A stretch of DNA of 64,000 bases, taken from contig DJIF01000136.1 in the NCBI GenBank assembly GCA_002433485.1, forward strand, positions 1 through 64,000, given 5' to 3'. How positions within the stretch are numbered: the first letter of the stretch is position 1; each line of letters begins with the position of its first letter. Position numbers and translations under genes: made by a program. Origin of the DNA: Deltaproteobacteria bacterium UBA6601 (GTDB lineage: Bacteria; Myxococcota_A; UBA796; UBA9615). The notes beneath the pieces were generated by a model that searched no databases, was not told where the DNA came from, and saw only the letters and a program-made list of their open reading frames with translations. Of the stretch, positions 1 to 8,019 are shown piece after piece.

Positions 1-1699
1 CGGCAGGCGCAGGTTCTGCAGCCGGCGTAACAGAGTCCTGCTCCACAACGGTAAACACAACCCTACGATTTCTCGCACGGCCGCCTGCGGTCTCATTCTC
101 AGCGTAAGCCCGAGCTTCTCCATAGCCAATCGCCTCGAGGCGCCCTGCGGCAACACCCTGCTCAATCAGCTTGGCGACCACCTGCTCAGCTCTGCGCTGG
201 CTCAACTCAAGGTTGTATCCATCATCACCTACTGCGTCGGTGTGACCCTCGACCCGAACCTTCCGTACCGAGGGGTTCTCCTCAAGAACCCGGGCAACCG
301 CCAAAAGTACCGGATAGGAGCGCCGCAAAAGATTTGAACGAGCGCTCGCGAAGTAGAGCCGCTCAAGAATGACGATCTCCTTATTGCCCAGCACCGCGAG
401 CACATCGTCGGGACAGCCGTCCTCATCCTTATTGTCGTTAAAAACCTCTGGAGCCTCGGGACACAGATCAAGGGCATCGAGGATCCCATCGCCATCATTG
501 TCCGGGTCAGGGCAGCCGTCCTCATCTTCAAAGCCATCAAGGTCCTCCGCACGATCCACGCATGCATCAGACTCATCTGCAATTCCGTCACCGTCATTGT
601 CTGGATCCAGACAGCCGTCCTCATCCTCAAAGCCATCGAAGTCCTCAGCCTCAATGGGACAAGCATCATCGCCATCCAGGATGCCGTCACCATCGTTGTC
701 AGGTTCGGGACAGCCGTCCTGATCTTCAAAATCATCGAAGTCCTCCGCTTCACGCGGACAGGAATCTGCCCTCCCCAACAGGCCATCACCGTCTAGATCG
801 GTAAGTAATTCCCGGCTCCACGACAAGCCCACAGAGGCCCGAAACAAGGGAGATGGGACACCGCGCGGTAAGCCAAGCCCGAGGCCAATCGACACGGCGA
901 AGCCTCGACCAACCCGCAATTGCGTTCCCAGCCCCAGATTCCCACTCACCTCATCAGCACTCTGAAAGGGCGCATCAGCCCGTACACTGCTGCTGTACTC
1001 AAGACCCAGGTCTACCCGAGCGCTGGCCCTAAAGCGCACCATGGCCGCGATGCTGGCCTTATCGTCGTCGACAAAGTCGAAGATCTCCGAGCGGGCCTGA
1101 AATCGATAACCAAGACCTAAGGCAAGCTGAAAGCGACCCAAGGTCCGAGAGATGACCACCCTGGGCTCAAAGCTCGGCTCGCGCAGCCCCATCCAGGCCT
1201 GCTCATCGCCGGTCGGCAAGGTGACCGGCAAGACCACCGCCAGTCCCAGCGGCGCATTGCTTTCCTCCAGCAGCATGATCTTGGGAACGATCCGAAAGTC
1301 GCCCAAACCAAAGGCCTTGGTTTCACCCATGCCCTTACCGGGAAACATCCCCTGCTGATGCACCACGATGGGCAGGATCAGGCCAAACTCAAAGCGCCCA
1401 AGCAGTCCGACCGCTGCGGCGAGGTCGAGCTGCTGTCTGTTATCGACTAAGCTCCGCAGCCACTCGGTATCACTAGCCACTACCCCTATAGGTCGCTGTA
1501 GATGCTGAATCACCGCCGAGGCCCGCAACTCAAGGTGCCCAAGCACCTCCGCGTTGCCCACGGTCAAGACACCATGTCCACCAGGGTCAAAGACATAAGG
1601 GTTGGCATCCACCGAAGCCTTACGAGCATCAGAATGGGCAGCCTGGAGGGGCGAAGCCAGCAGAACAAGGACTGCTGCAAGCAGCCAAACCCGAATCAC
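1..1699 (-). CDS. OmpA-family outer-membrane protein with TSP3 repeats (partial, 3' end off window)
   Basis: The gene runs off the left edge, so the stop is not seen; about 566 codons are present. The GTG start at 1699 has GAGGAG at 1709-1714. Residues 1-21 are a Sec-type signal peptide. Residues about 25-295 have the alternating, Gly-rich look of an outer-membrane beta-barrel (LPTGDEQAW, GLGYRFQARSE), which is inferred. Residues about 300-435 hold four aspartate-rich TSP3-type repeats (DNDGDGILD, EDEDGCPD) that should bind calcium. From about 440 on is an OmpA C-terminal peptidoglycan-binding domain (VRVEGHTDAVGDDGYN, LSQRRAEQV, GGRARNRRV). Barrel, TSP3 linker and OmpA domain is the classic order for OprF-like proteins that tie the outer membrane to the wall. 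The start overlaps the upstream gene's stop as GTGA, so translation is probably coupled to the large TSP3 protein. Confidence 0.9.
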   Translation of the reverse strand, partial: MIRVWLLAAVLVLLASPLQAAHSDARKASVDANPYVFDPGGHGVLTVGNAEVLGHLELRASAVIQHLQRPIGVVASDTEWLRSLVDNRQQLDLAAAVGLLGRFEFGLILPIVVHQQGMFPGKGMGETKAFGLGDFRIVPKIMLLEESNAPLGLAVVLPVTLPTGDEQAWMGLREPSFEPRVVISRTLGRFQLALGLGYRFQARSEIFDFVDDDKASIAAMVRFRASARVDLGLEYSSSVRADAPFQSADEVSGNLGLGTQLRVGRGFAVSIGLGLGLPRGVPSPLFRASVGLSWSRELLTDLDGDGLLGRADSCPREAEDFDDFEDQDGCPEPDNDGDGILDGDDACPIEAEDFDGFEDEDGCLDPDNDGDGIADESDACVDRAEDLDGFEDEDGCPDPDNDGDGILDALDLCPEAPEVFNDNKDEDGCPDDVLAVLGNKEIVILERLYFASARSNLLRRSYPVLLAVARVLEENPSVRKVRVEGHTDAVGDDGYNLELSQRRAEQVVAKLIEQGVAAGRLEAIGYGEARAYAENETAGGRARNRRVVFTVVEQDSVTPAAEPAPA

Positions 1700-4512
1700 A
1701 GGGACAGGCTCCTCGAGGAGAAGCGGCGGCGGCGCCTTCGACCAACAAGCCAAGCACAGCAGAGCACCGGAGCTAGGCCGGCAGCCGCCGGAGAAAGCCC
1801 AGCACTACAGCCACAACGTCCACCGCTGATCCGGGCGCCAGGCTCCAGCCAGCCAACCCCATCATCGGCAGGGTCCAGCGGATTGCTCTGGTGGTCGTTT
1901 ACCTCTACCTCGTCATCGACACCACCGTTGTCGGAATCAAGATCTCGATAGTCGGCAAGCCCGTCCCCATCACTGTCCCTAGGTGGCGTATCCAGTACTG
2001 CATCGCCGGCTTCCTGAAGGTCAAGCAGCGAGTCGTCGTCAGAGTCCAGGTCGAGCGCATCAATACTGCCATCACCGTCGGTGTCGATGGGATTGGCCGG
2101 ATCAACACCCACCTCGTGACCGTCAAGAATCAAGTCCCCGTCACTGTCGGGATTGAGAGGGTCCGTGCCAATCCCATTCTCCTCGGAGGTGCTCAGCCCA
2201 TCACCATCGGGATCGCCCGATTGATCGTCGAAGCCATCCAGTGGATCGGTGCCTGCACTGATCTCATCGCCGTCGTTGGCTCCCCCGCCATCGGTATCCG
2301 GAAGCAGAGGGTCCGTGCCAAATTGCTCGTCCTCTTCTCCATCGGAGAGACCATCGCCATCGGAGTCATAGACCAGAGGATTGGTCTCGCCAGGATCAAG
2401 GCCGCCGTTCTGATTGGCGTCTTCATCCCCGTCATCAAGGCCATCACCATCTGTGTCGGCAAGCAAAGGTCTGGTCTGACTACCGGGGTGGACGTCGCCA
2501 GCCAGTCCCAACTCAAGACCATCGCTCAGGCCATCGTCATCGGTATCCACCAGCAGCGGATCAGTTCCGTAGGTCTTGCGCTCCGCACCGTCACTCAGTT
2601 CATCACCATCCGTATCAAAATTCAGAGGATCGGTTTCACCCAGATCGACCAAAGCGTTCGCGTTCACATCCTCACTGCCATCAAGCAGCCCGTCATCGTC
2701 ACTGTCTGCACGCATCGGATCGGTCTCAAGGCCCGGGGCCCACCAGCCGTTAGAGTCACGATCTTCCTCACCATCCAAGAGACCATCCGAATCGCTGTCT
2801 GCGCGATTTGGATCAGAACCGAGACCCGCCCCATACGCCGAACCCACCTCAATGCCGTCGGTAAGACCGTCAGCATCAGTGTCCGGATCACAAGGGTTGG
2901 TTGGATTCCCGAGCACCACCTGCCCGGACACCGTCACCAGTTGATACTCGGCCAGACTGGTAAGGCCATCGCCATCGAGGTCCTGAGCCGCGTCCCCGGG
3001 GAAGTTAGGATCCATAGCCTGAAGGACACCCGGCGCACAGGCCGAGAGCTGCGAATAAGCCACTTCCCAGCCATCATCGATACCATCGCCGTCAGTATCG
3101 AAGAGGAGCGGATCAGTCTCCCCGGGATCCCAACGGCCATTGTGGTTGGCGTCCTCCTCACCATCGAGCAACCCATCACCATCATGGTCATCATTTCTGG
3201 GATCGCTGGTCGTACTTGGATCCAGATCAGCGACAAACACGCTGAGGTCGGTGGCTGTCGGATCCAGCACAGATAGATCCGGCGCCACCAGCCCCAATTC
3301 GACCCCATCCGAGAGACCATCAGAGTCAGTATCGAAGGTAACAGCCGATGCGGGACAAGTGATAAAGCCCGCACAACTGCTCACCCCACTGGACGCAGCA
3401 AGCACCTGAACCAGTTCGGCGCCGTCCAGCACGCCATCATCATCAGTGTCCGCATCAAAATGATCGGTATCGACTGCATCCAAGAGCGGCAGATACTCCT
3501 GACCATCGTCATAACCGTCTCCATCGGGATCTGCGAGCGCCGGGTCGCTGAACGACACATTGGCCTCAAAGCCATCGCTCAAGCCATCACCATCACTGTC
3601 CGCCGCCCCCTGACCGGGATCGGTCGGGGACGTCCCATCAGAGATCTCAACGATGTCATACAGCCCATCACCATCACTGTCCGCCATGCATGGCGACGAC
3701 CCGGCATTCAGTTCCTCCCCATCCAAGAGGCCATCGAGGTCGCTGTCCGGAGTTCGCGGATGAATACAGGCCAGCGATGAATCACCACCGGCTGCAAGGC
3801 CGACCTCCTCACCATCCCCAAGGCCATCTGCGTCAAAATCTGGATTAAAGGGATCAAGGAGCATCAAAGTCTCAAGGCCATCCAACAAGCCGTCCTGATC
3901 CCAGTCCGCAACGGTCGAATCAGTCTCATCACCCAGATGGGGCTCAAAGATGCCATTGCCATTGATGTCACCCGCACTCACACCGTCCTGATTGCTGTCC
4001 TCCGTGCCGTCTTCAAGACCATCGGAGTCGGTGTCGGGATCGAAACGATCGGTCCCAAGGGCGATCTCCATGATGTCGGGCAGACCATCTTGATCACTGT
4101 CCTGAAGATCATCAGCAGGATCGGTGGGGTTGGTGTTGTCGATGTAGACCTCCACTCCATCGTCACTGAAGCCACCATCAGTGTCCGGCAGGGCAGGATC
4201 CGTGAACCAGACCCGGACTTCCGCAAAGTCATCCAGACCATCGTCATCGCTGTCCGGATCAAGCGGGTCCGTACCCTCCTGAACCTCCTCGAAGTCAGTC
4301 AGGTGGTCACCGTCCGTATCCACATCATTGGGGTCACTACCGAGTGCTGCTTCTTCCTGATCACTGAGTCCATCAAAGTCCGCATCCTGGGCCCGGACCA
4401 AACCAGGCACAAGCAAGCTGAAACCCGCCAACACAAGCAGCAGAGCAAGCCCAAAGGCGCGCGAGGCAACTGCACTGTGGAAGGAGAATCTCGATCTAGA
4501 GGTCTGCATCAT
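1696..4512 (-). CDS. Large secreted TSP3 calcium-binding repeat protein with MYXO-CTERM-like tail
   Basis: 938 residues from ATG 4512. The frame is open to 4629, but that extension would run through a perfect hairpin and add 39 residues before the signal peptide, so the start at 4512 or 4509 is preferred. Signal peptide: FGLALLLVLAGFSLLVPG followed by LVRA, cleavage near residue 42. The mature protein is almost entirely TSP3-like repeats; I count about 31 units of the type DxDxDGLxD, often followed by GTDPLxPD. In known TSP3 proteins the Asp side chains bind calcium and make a stiff stalk. The tail has a CGC motif, a hydrophobic stretch (PAAAGLAPVLCCAWLVG) and six Arg, like MYXO-CTERM signals that anchor or sort surface proteins. 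No catalytic domain is visible. It probably acts with the OmpA/TSP3 protein it overlaps. Confidence 0.88.
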   Translation of the reverse strand: MMQTSRSRFSFHSAVASRAFGLALLLVLAGFSLLVPGLVRAQDADFDGLSDQEEAALGSDPNDVDTDGDHLTDFEEVQEGTDPLDPDSDDDGLDDFAEVRVWFTDPALPDTDGGFSDDGVEVYIDNTNPTDPADDLQDSDQDGLPDIMEIALGTDRFDPDTDSDGLEDGTEDSNQDGVSAGDINGNGIFEPHLGDETDSTVADWDQDGLLDGLETLMLLDPFNPDFDADGLGDGEEVGLAAGGDSSLACIHPRTPDSDLDGLLDGEELNAGSSPCMADSDGDGLYDIVEISDGTSPTDPGQGAADSDGDGLSDGFEANVSFSDPALADPDGDGYDDGQEYLPLLDAVDTDHFDADTDDDGVLDGAELVQVLAASSGVSSCAGFITCPASAVTFDTDSDGLSDGVELGLVAPDLSVLDPTATDLSVFVADLDPSTTSDPRNDDHDGDGLLDGEEDANHNGRWDPGETDPLLFDTDGDGIDDGWEVAYSQLSACAPGVLQAMDPNFPGDAAQDLDGDGLTSLAEYQLVTVSGQVVLGNPTNPCDPDTDADGLTDGIEVGSAYGAGLGSDPNRADSDSDGLLDGEEDRDSNGWWAPGLETDPMRADSDDDGLLDGSEDVNANALVDLGETDPLNFDTDGDELSDGAERKTYGTDPLLVDTDDDGLSDGLELGLAGDVHPGSQTRPLLADTDGDGLDDGDEDANQNGGLDPGETNPLVYDSDGDGLSDGEEDEQFGTDPLLPDTDGGGANDGDEISAGTDPLDGFDDQSGDPDGDGLSTSEENGIGTDPLNPDSDGDLILDGHEVGVDPANPIDTDGDGSIDALDLDSDDDSLLDLQEAGDAVLDTPPRDSDGDGLADYRDLDSDNGGVDDEVEVNDHQSNPLDPADDGVGWLEPGARISGGRCGCSAGLSPAAAGLAPVLCCAWLVGRRRRRRFSSRSLSL
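1709..1714 (-). promoter_or_regulatory. Ribosome binding site for the GTG start at 1699
   Basis: GAGGAG on the minus strand, nine bases before GTG. It supports this start, which would otherwise be chosen only from the GTGA overlap. Confidence 0.65.
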
Positions 4513-4590
4513 CAAAGGTTCCAAAGAACGATTGTCCCACAGTCTCCGCCCGGATTCTCCCAGCTGAGCCTTAACCCGCCACCAAGCAGC

Positions 4591-4622
4591 GACGGCGAGC
4601 ACTGAAACCAGTGCTCGCCGTC
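4591..4622 (-). terminator. Perfect 14-bp hairpin between two minus-strand genes
   Basis: GACGGCGAGCACTG, a four-base loop, then the exact reverse complement. It lies after the stop of the 4682-6016 gene and before the TSP3 gene, so it probably ends or attenuates the upstream transcript. There is no T-run on either side, so it is not a textbook intrinsic terminator. Confidence 0.55.
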
Positions 4623-4681
4623 GCCCCAATGCTCAGCTACCAGGCGTCAGTAAAGACCCCCAGAGCAGCAGCTAGCCTTAC

Positions 4682-6016
4682 TCAGCCTTCAACCGGAGCT
4701 TCCCAGGACGAGATTGAGTCATCAAGAATGCCCAACCACTGTTCACCGACCGCCCCTGCCTGACTGGCAAGATCAACCGCACCAACCAGAAGCTCGCTGG
4801 CTTCATTCTCAGAGGCCTCGATCAGGCTGGCAATGGTTTTGACAGTGCTCATCCGCTCCGCCTCGCCATAACCGCGAGGCTCAGCCCCTGCCGCAATAAA
4901 CAGGTGGGCGAGCAGGTCCTCAACGTTAGCAACCCCGCCGGCCTCTTCCAGTACCGTTAGCGCAGCACCGCGCACATCTGGTTCATCGCTCTTAAGGCCC
5001 CAGGTGGCAACGCTGGTATCTTCAAAGGAAGAGCTGGCCTCTACCAGGCACACCGCCGCAAACGGCGAGGTCACTGCGGACAAATCGCTGCGCATCTCAG
5101 AGAGTTCAGACTCCCGAGCCACAGCGGCATCGCAAGCCAGACCACGTGCTTCCTTGTCCATGGTCTGCTCAAGAGAAATCGCTTCGAAGGTGGCCGCCCA
5201 CTCAGCATCGCGGGGAGCGACCTCATCCAGCAACTCCACCAACTCGATAGCGGACTTGGAGCCCGCAGCCAGATCGTCGATCTGAGCCATCAGCTTCTTG
5301 ATCACCACTTCCCCATCGACCTCAGCGCCAGCCCACTCACTGATCAGGTCGAGCGCCTCGGAGGCGCACTCTTGAGCAGGTCCAAAGCCATCTGAACCTT
5401 TGATCTTGACGCTGCCCTCAGAGTCCCCAGCGGTGTCCTCCATGGCAGTCACTTCAACCGCTTCCTCACCGGCATTGTTCTCAGCGATGGTCACCCCTCC
5501 GCTGCTGCTACCAGCATCATCAAGGCCCGCCACCATCTCCCGATCGTTGCCTTCACCCGCGTCATCAAGAGCCATTGTTGCGGCCTCAAGCAGGGCATCG
5601 GCGAGAATCGGATAGATCATGCCGTCAAAGTCAGGCTGGTCACCGAGGATCCGCACCACATCAACCAACTCATCGGCATTAGCAGAGAGGCAACCAAGGT
5701 CTCGGAGTTCTTCCAGGAGAGCCGGTACCGCGACCGTCCCCATATCCTCAAGCTCACCCTTGAGATCATCCATGGACTTGGTCTGGCCCGCTTCGGCAGC
5801 CATCACATCAAAATCAATAATGGCGCGCACGGCATCCTGAGCACCCTTGGTAACGGCGCCGGCCTCATTCTCGGTGATGAGCTGGCCTTGACCGCCCGCA
5901 CAACCGGAGCCGGCCGCACTACCCGTCATGCGATCGGGCTGACCGAAATAGACCGCCACCAACAGCAGTCCAACGACCGCGACAATGGGAAGGTAACGAC
6001 GGATGGATGGGGACAT
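4682..6016 (-). CDS. Acidic membrane-anchored protein of unknown function
   Basis: 444 residues. The start MSPSIRRYLP is chosen because AGGAGGAG lies just upstream (6021-6026 core) and because a hydrophobic segment follows at once (IVAVVGLLLVAVYFG, residues about 11-25). The longer frame to 6091 adds a poor basic leader. After the membrane segment is a Gly/Ser/Ala stretch with one Cys, then an acidic, Ala/Leu/Glu-rich helical body (residues about 45-440). The phrases MGTVAVPALLEELRDLG and VRGAALTVLEEAGG resemble HEAT-like helical repeats, so it may be a periplasmic helical scaffold. That is inference; I do not recognise the family. It lies upstream of, and in line with, the TSP3 and OmpA genes, with a strong hairpin between, so it may be transcribed separately. 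Confidence 0.75.
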   Translation of the reverse strand: MSPSIRRYLPIVAVVGLLLVAVYFGQPDRMTGSAAGSGCAGGQGQLITENEAGAVTKGAQDAVRAIIDFDVMAAEAGQTKSMDDLKGELEDMGTVAVPALLEELRDLGCLSANADELVDVVRILGDQPDFDGMIYPILADALLEAATMALDDAGEGNDREMVAGLDDAGSSSGGVTIAENNAGEEAVEVTAMEDTAGDSEGSVKIKGSDGFGPAQECASEALDLISEWAGAEVDGEVVIKKLMAQIDDLAAGSKSAIELVELLDEVAPRDAEWAATFEAISLEQTMDKEARGLACDAAVARESELSEMRSDLSAVTSPFAAVCLVEASSSFEDTSVATWGLKSDEPDVRGAALTVLEEAGGVANVEDLLAHLFIAAGAEPRGYGEAERMSTVKTIASLIEASENEASELLVGAVDLASQAGAVGEQWLGILDDSISSWEAPVEG

Positions 6017-6276
6017 CTTCTCCTCCTGACATCTGAGGGGCGGATCGGCAGGCCTGCCGCACCTGATTAGGAACCTCTGCCGAAAGGCCAACCCCTCCGG
6101 CGCATCAACTCAATCTTTGCACTCCTGCCAAATTGTCAAGCAGACAACTTGAAACTCAGCCTCAAGAGCTTATGGGATCCAGTCCGGCAGGAACAGCCAC
6201 AAGTGACGACTGAGGGGCAAATGACAACACTAAGAAATCTCGGACCCACACAGCATCACAGCCAACTTCGAGCCCA

Positions 6277-6693
6277 TCAGCCCCACAGCAGATCGATCGC
6301 AAGTTCACCGCGTCCAAAGCGCTCAGCTACGGCGTTAAAAACCTCAATGTCATCATCAAAGCCGTCCTCTGAGTCAAAGTCGGCATCGCCATCGTCGTCC
6401 TCTACAAAGTAGAATACCGCCGCCTGCAGCAGCCGCTGATCAAAGCCACCGAGGCCGTCGTGCTCCTCTTTGAGCAGTAGCGCCAGACCCCGCGCCAGGG
6501 CACGCGCTGCATCTTGATTGACCCGCTCGTTGCTCAACACGGTTGCCTTGACCAACCGCACGTAGGCTTCAAGGGCATCCCTCAAGGCATCCTTGCCCAC
6601 CGGTCTGCGACGAAACAGGTTCCAGAACAGCGGCCTCGCACCAGGAGGGAGCTCCCGCAGAAAGTCCTTGAGCTGTTCTCCACCCTCGCTCAT
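6277..6693 (-). CDS. Small acidic protein, possibly DUF1232 (YkvA)-like
   Basis: 138 residues from ATG 6693 (MSEGGEQLKDFL), with GGAG about ten bases upstream; a GTG at 6711 would add six residues. The N-terminal two thirds are helical and basic (LRDALEAYVRLVKATVL, ARALARGLALLLKEE). The C-terminal part has LQAAVFYFVEDDDGDADFD followed by GFDDDIEVFNAVAERFG. The spacing of a YFV segment, an acidic DxxxD stretch and a later DD-hydrophobic helix resembles DUF1232/YkvA proteins, whose role is unclear. The hydrophobic IPDFIP part typical of that family is replaced by acidic residues here, so the link is weak. No signal peptide. It stands alone between convergent and divergent neighbours. Confidence 0.6.
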   Translation of the reverse strand: MSEGGEQLKDFLRELPPGARPLFWNLFRRRPVGKDALRDALEAYVRLVKATVLSNERVNQDAARALARGLALLLKEEHDGLGGFDQRLLQAAVFYFVEDDDGDADFDSEDGFDDDIEVFNAVAERFGRGELAIDLLWG

Positions 6694-6823
6694 CTCCAGT
6701 GCGCTCCACACCGACCCTGAGAGAAGGGGGCTTTACCCCGCCTTATCTGTTCACCCAGGGACCTCATCATGCTACTTCTGATCCAAGCAACCGACACTCT
6801 CCAAGCCACATCGGAACCACCAA

Positions 6824-8017
6824 GTGTACCGACTCCTCTACCTAATCGTCCCTGCTTCAGCCTGCTTTGCCACCACCGCGCTTGGGGTCACTTCGGTAGT
6901 CGGCGACCCGGACGGCTTTGGCATCAGCCCCACCAGCGATCTTGTTGCTGCCAATGGCGATCCTGCCGACAGCGACGGTGACGGCATCATCGAAGCTGGA
7001 GAATACCTCCCCGACTGGAACCAGAACGGCAACACCGCCATCAACTCTGCCGATAGCTTCGACTTTCGTTCCGCCGCCGAACTCAACGCCACCGACGGTG
7101 CCCAATGGACCGACCGTGCCGTGGAGGGAGGAGGCGCAGCCGATGGTGCCGAGTTCATCTTCCAGTTCGAGGTTCCCGAAGAGATCGCCAACGACCACGG
7201 AACCACCCACTTCATCAACTTTGTGTTCGGTGACTACGACGTAAACCCGACGTCAATCGACATCGATGGCATCACCGTCAACCTGACCCTCCAGGGGTCG
7301 GGCGAAGACGGGCTCGTGCAGGCCGCTTACGCTGAAGTTCCATGGTCTGAAATGGCAGACGGCGAAGTAGTAATCCGGGTGCACGCCCCCAACGAGCCCT
7401 ATCTCACCTTTGACTACGCATTGCTTGACCTGTTCCGCCTCGTTGACGTGGACGGCGATGGCATTCCGGGCTCGCTGGACAACTGTCCGACCGTGCCCAA
7501 TCTGGATCAGCTCGACAGCGATGGTGATGGAGTCGGCGATGTCTGCGATCTCTGCCCGGACGATCTGGATTCGACCCAAATCGACACCGATGGAGACGGT
7601 CTCGGTGACGTCTGCGACCCCTGCCCGCTGGACGGCACCAGTGACGCCACCGGACCGGACGGCGACGGCGACGGTTATTGCCTGCCGGCAGATTGCGATG
7701 ACAGCGACGCCGAGGTCTCGCCGGCTGCCGAACCGGGTTGTGACCCGCAGGTTGACCGCAACTGCGATGGGATCGACGACTTGAGCCAGAATGACTGCGG
7801 TGACGATGACGATAGCGCCGCCGGTGACGACGACGACAGCGCCAACGAAGCCACCGATGAGCCTCCAGGACAGGGACCTGGCGCTGGCGCTGGCAATCCA
7901 GGCGGCTGGGGCGAGGGCTGCAACTGCGGAAGCACCGATGAAGAGAACGGCCGCCAAGCCAGTTGGGCGCTACTGGCACCGCTACTGGGCCTTAGTAGAA
8001 GGCGCCGCCGGGGCTAA
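6824..8017 (+). CDS. Secreted TSP3/MopE-motif protein with DDDDSA linker and MYXO-CTERM-like tail
   Basis: 397 residues from a GTG start. Signal peptide residues 1-21 (MYRLLYLIVPASACFATTALG). Residues about 25-205 form an unassigned domain, probably beta-rich (FEVPEEIANDHGTTHFINFVFGD has a carbohydrate-binding look, but I cannot assign it). TSP3 units follow at about 206-265 (VDVDGDGIPG, DNCPTVPNLDQLDSDGDGVG). A MopE-like metal-binding motif lies at about 283-320 (DGDGYCLPADCDDSDAE, then CDPQVDRNCDGIDD). Next come two DDDDSA units, a Gly/Pro linker, and the tail: CNC at about 366, a hydrophobic WALLAPLLGL and RRRRRG at the end. The design fits a surface-anchored, calcium-binding protein. It is followed two bases later by the PNGase F-like gene, so the two are very likely co-expressed. 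Confidence 0.85.
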   Translation: MYRLLYLIVPASACFATTALGVTSVVGDPDGFGISPTSDLVAANGDPADSDGDGIIEAGEYLPDWNQNGNTAINSADSFDFRSAAELNATDGAQWTDRAVEGGGAADGAEFIFQFEVPEEIANDHGTTHFINFVFGDYDVNPTSIDIDGITVNLTLQGSGEDGLVQAAYAEVPWSEMADGEVVIRVHAPNEPYLTFDYALLDLFRLVDVDGDGIPGSLDNCPTVPNLDQLDSDGDGVGDVCDLCPDDLDSTQIDTDGDGLGDVCDPCPLDGTSDATGPDGDGDGYCLPADCDDSDAEVSPAAEPGCDPQVDRNCDGIDDLSQNDCGDDDDSAAGDDDDSANEATDEPPGQGPGAGAGNPGGWGEGCNCGSTDEENGRQASWALLAPLLGLSRRRRRG

Positions 8018-8019
8018 CG

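Noticed and set aside
1891..3276. Long plus-strand open frame of 461 codons opposite the TSP3 gene
   Set aside because: It is the antisense of aspartate repeats (GAC/GAT codons read backwards as Ile/Val), so stops are absent for composition reasons. No RBS, no domain.
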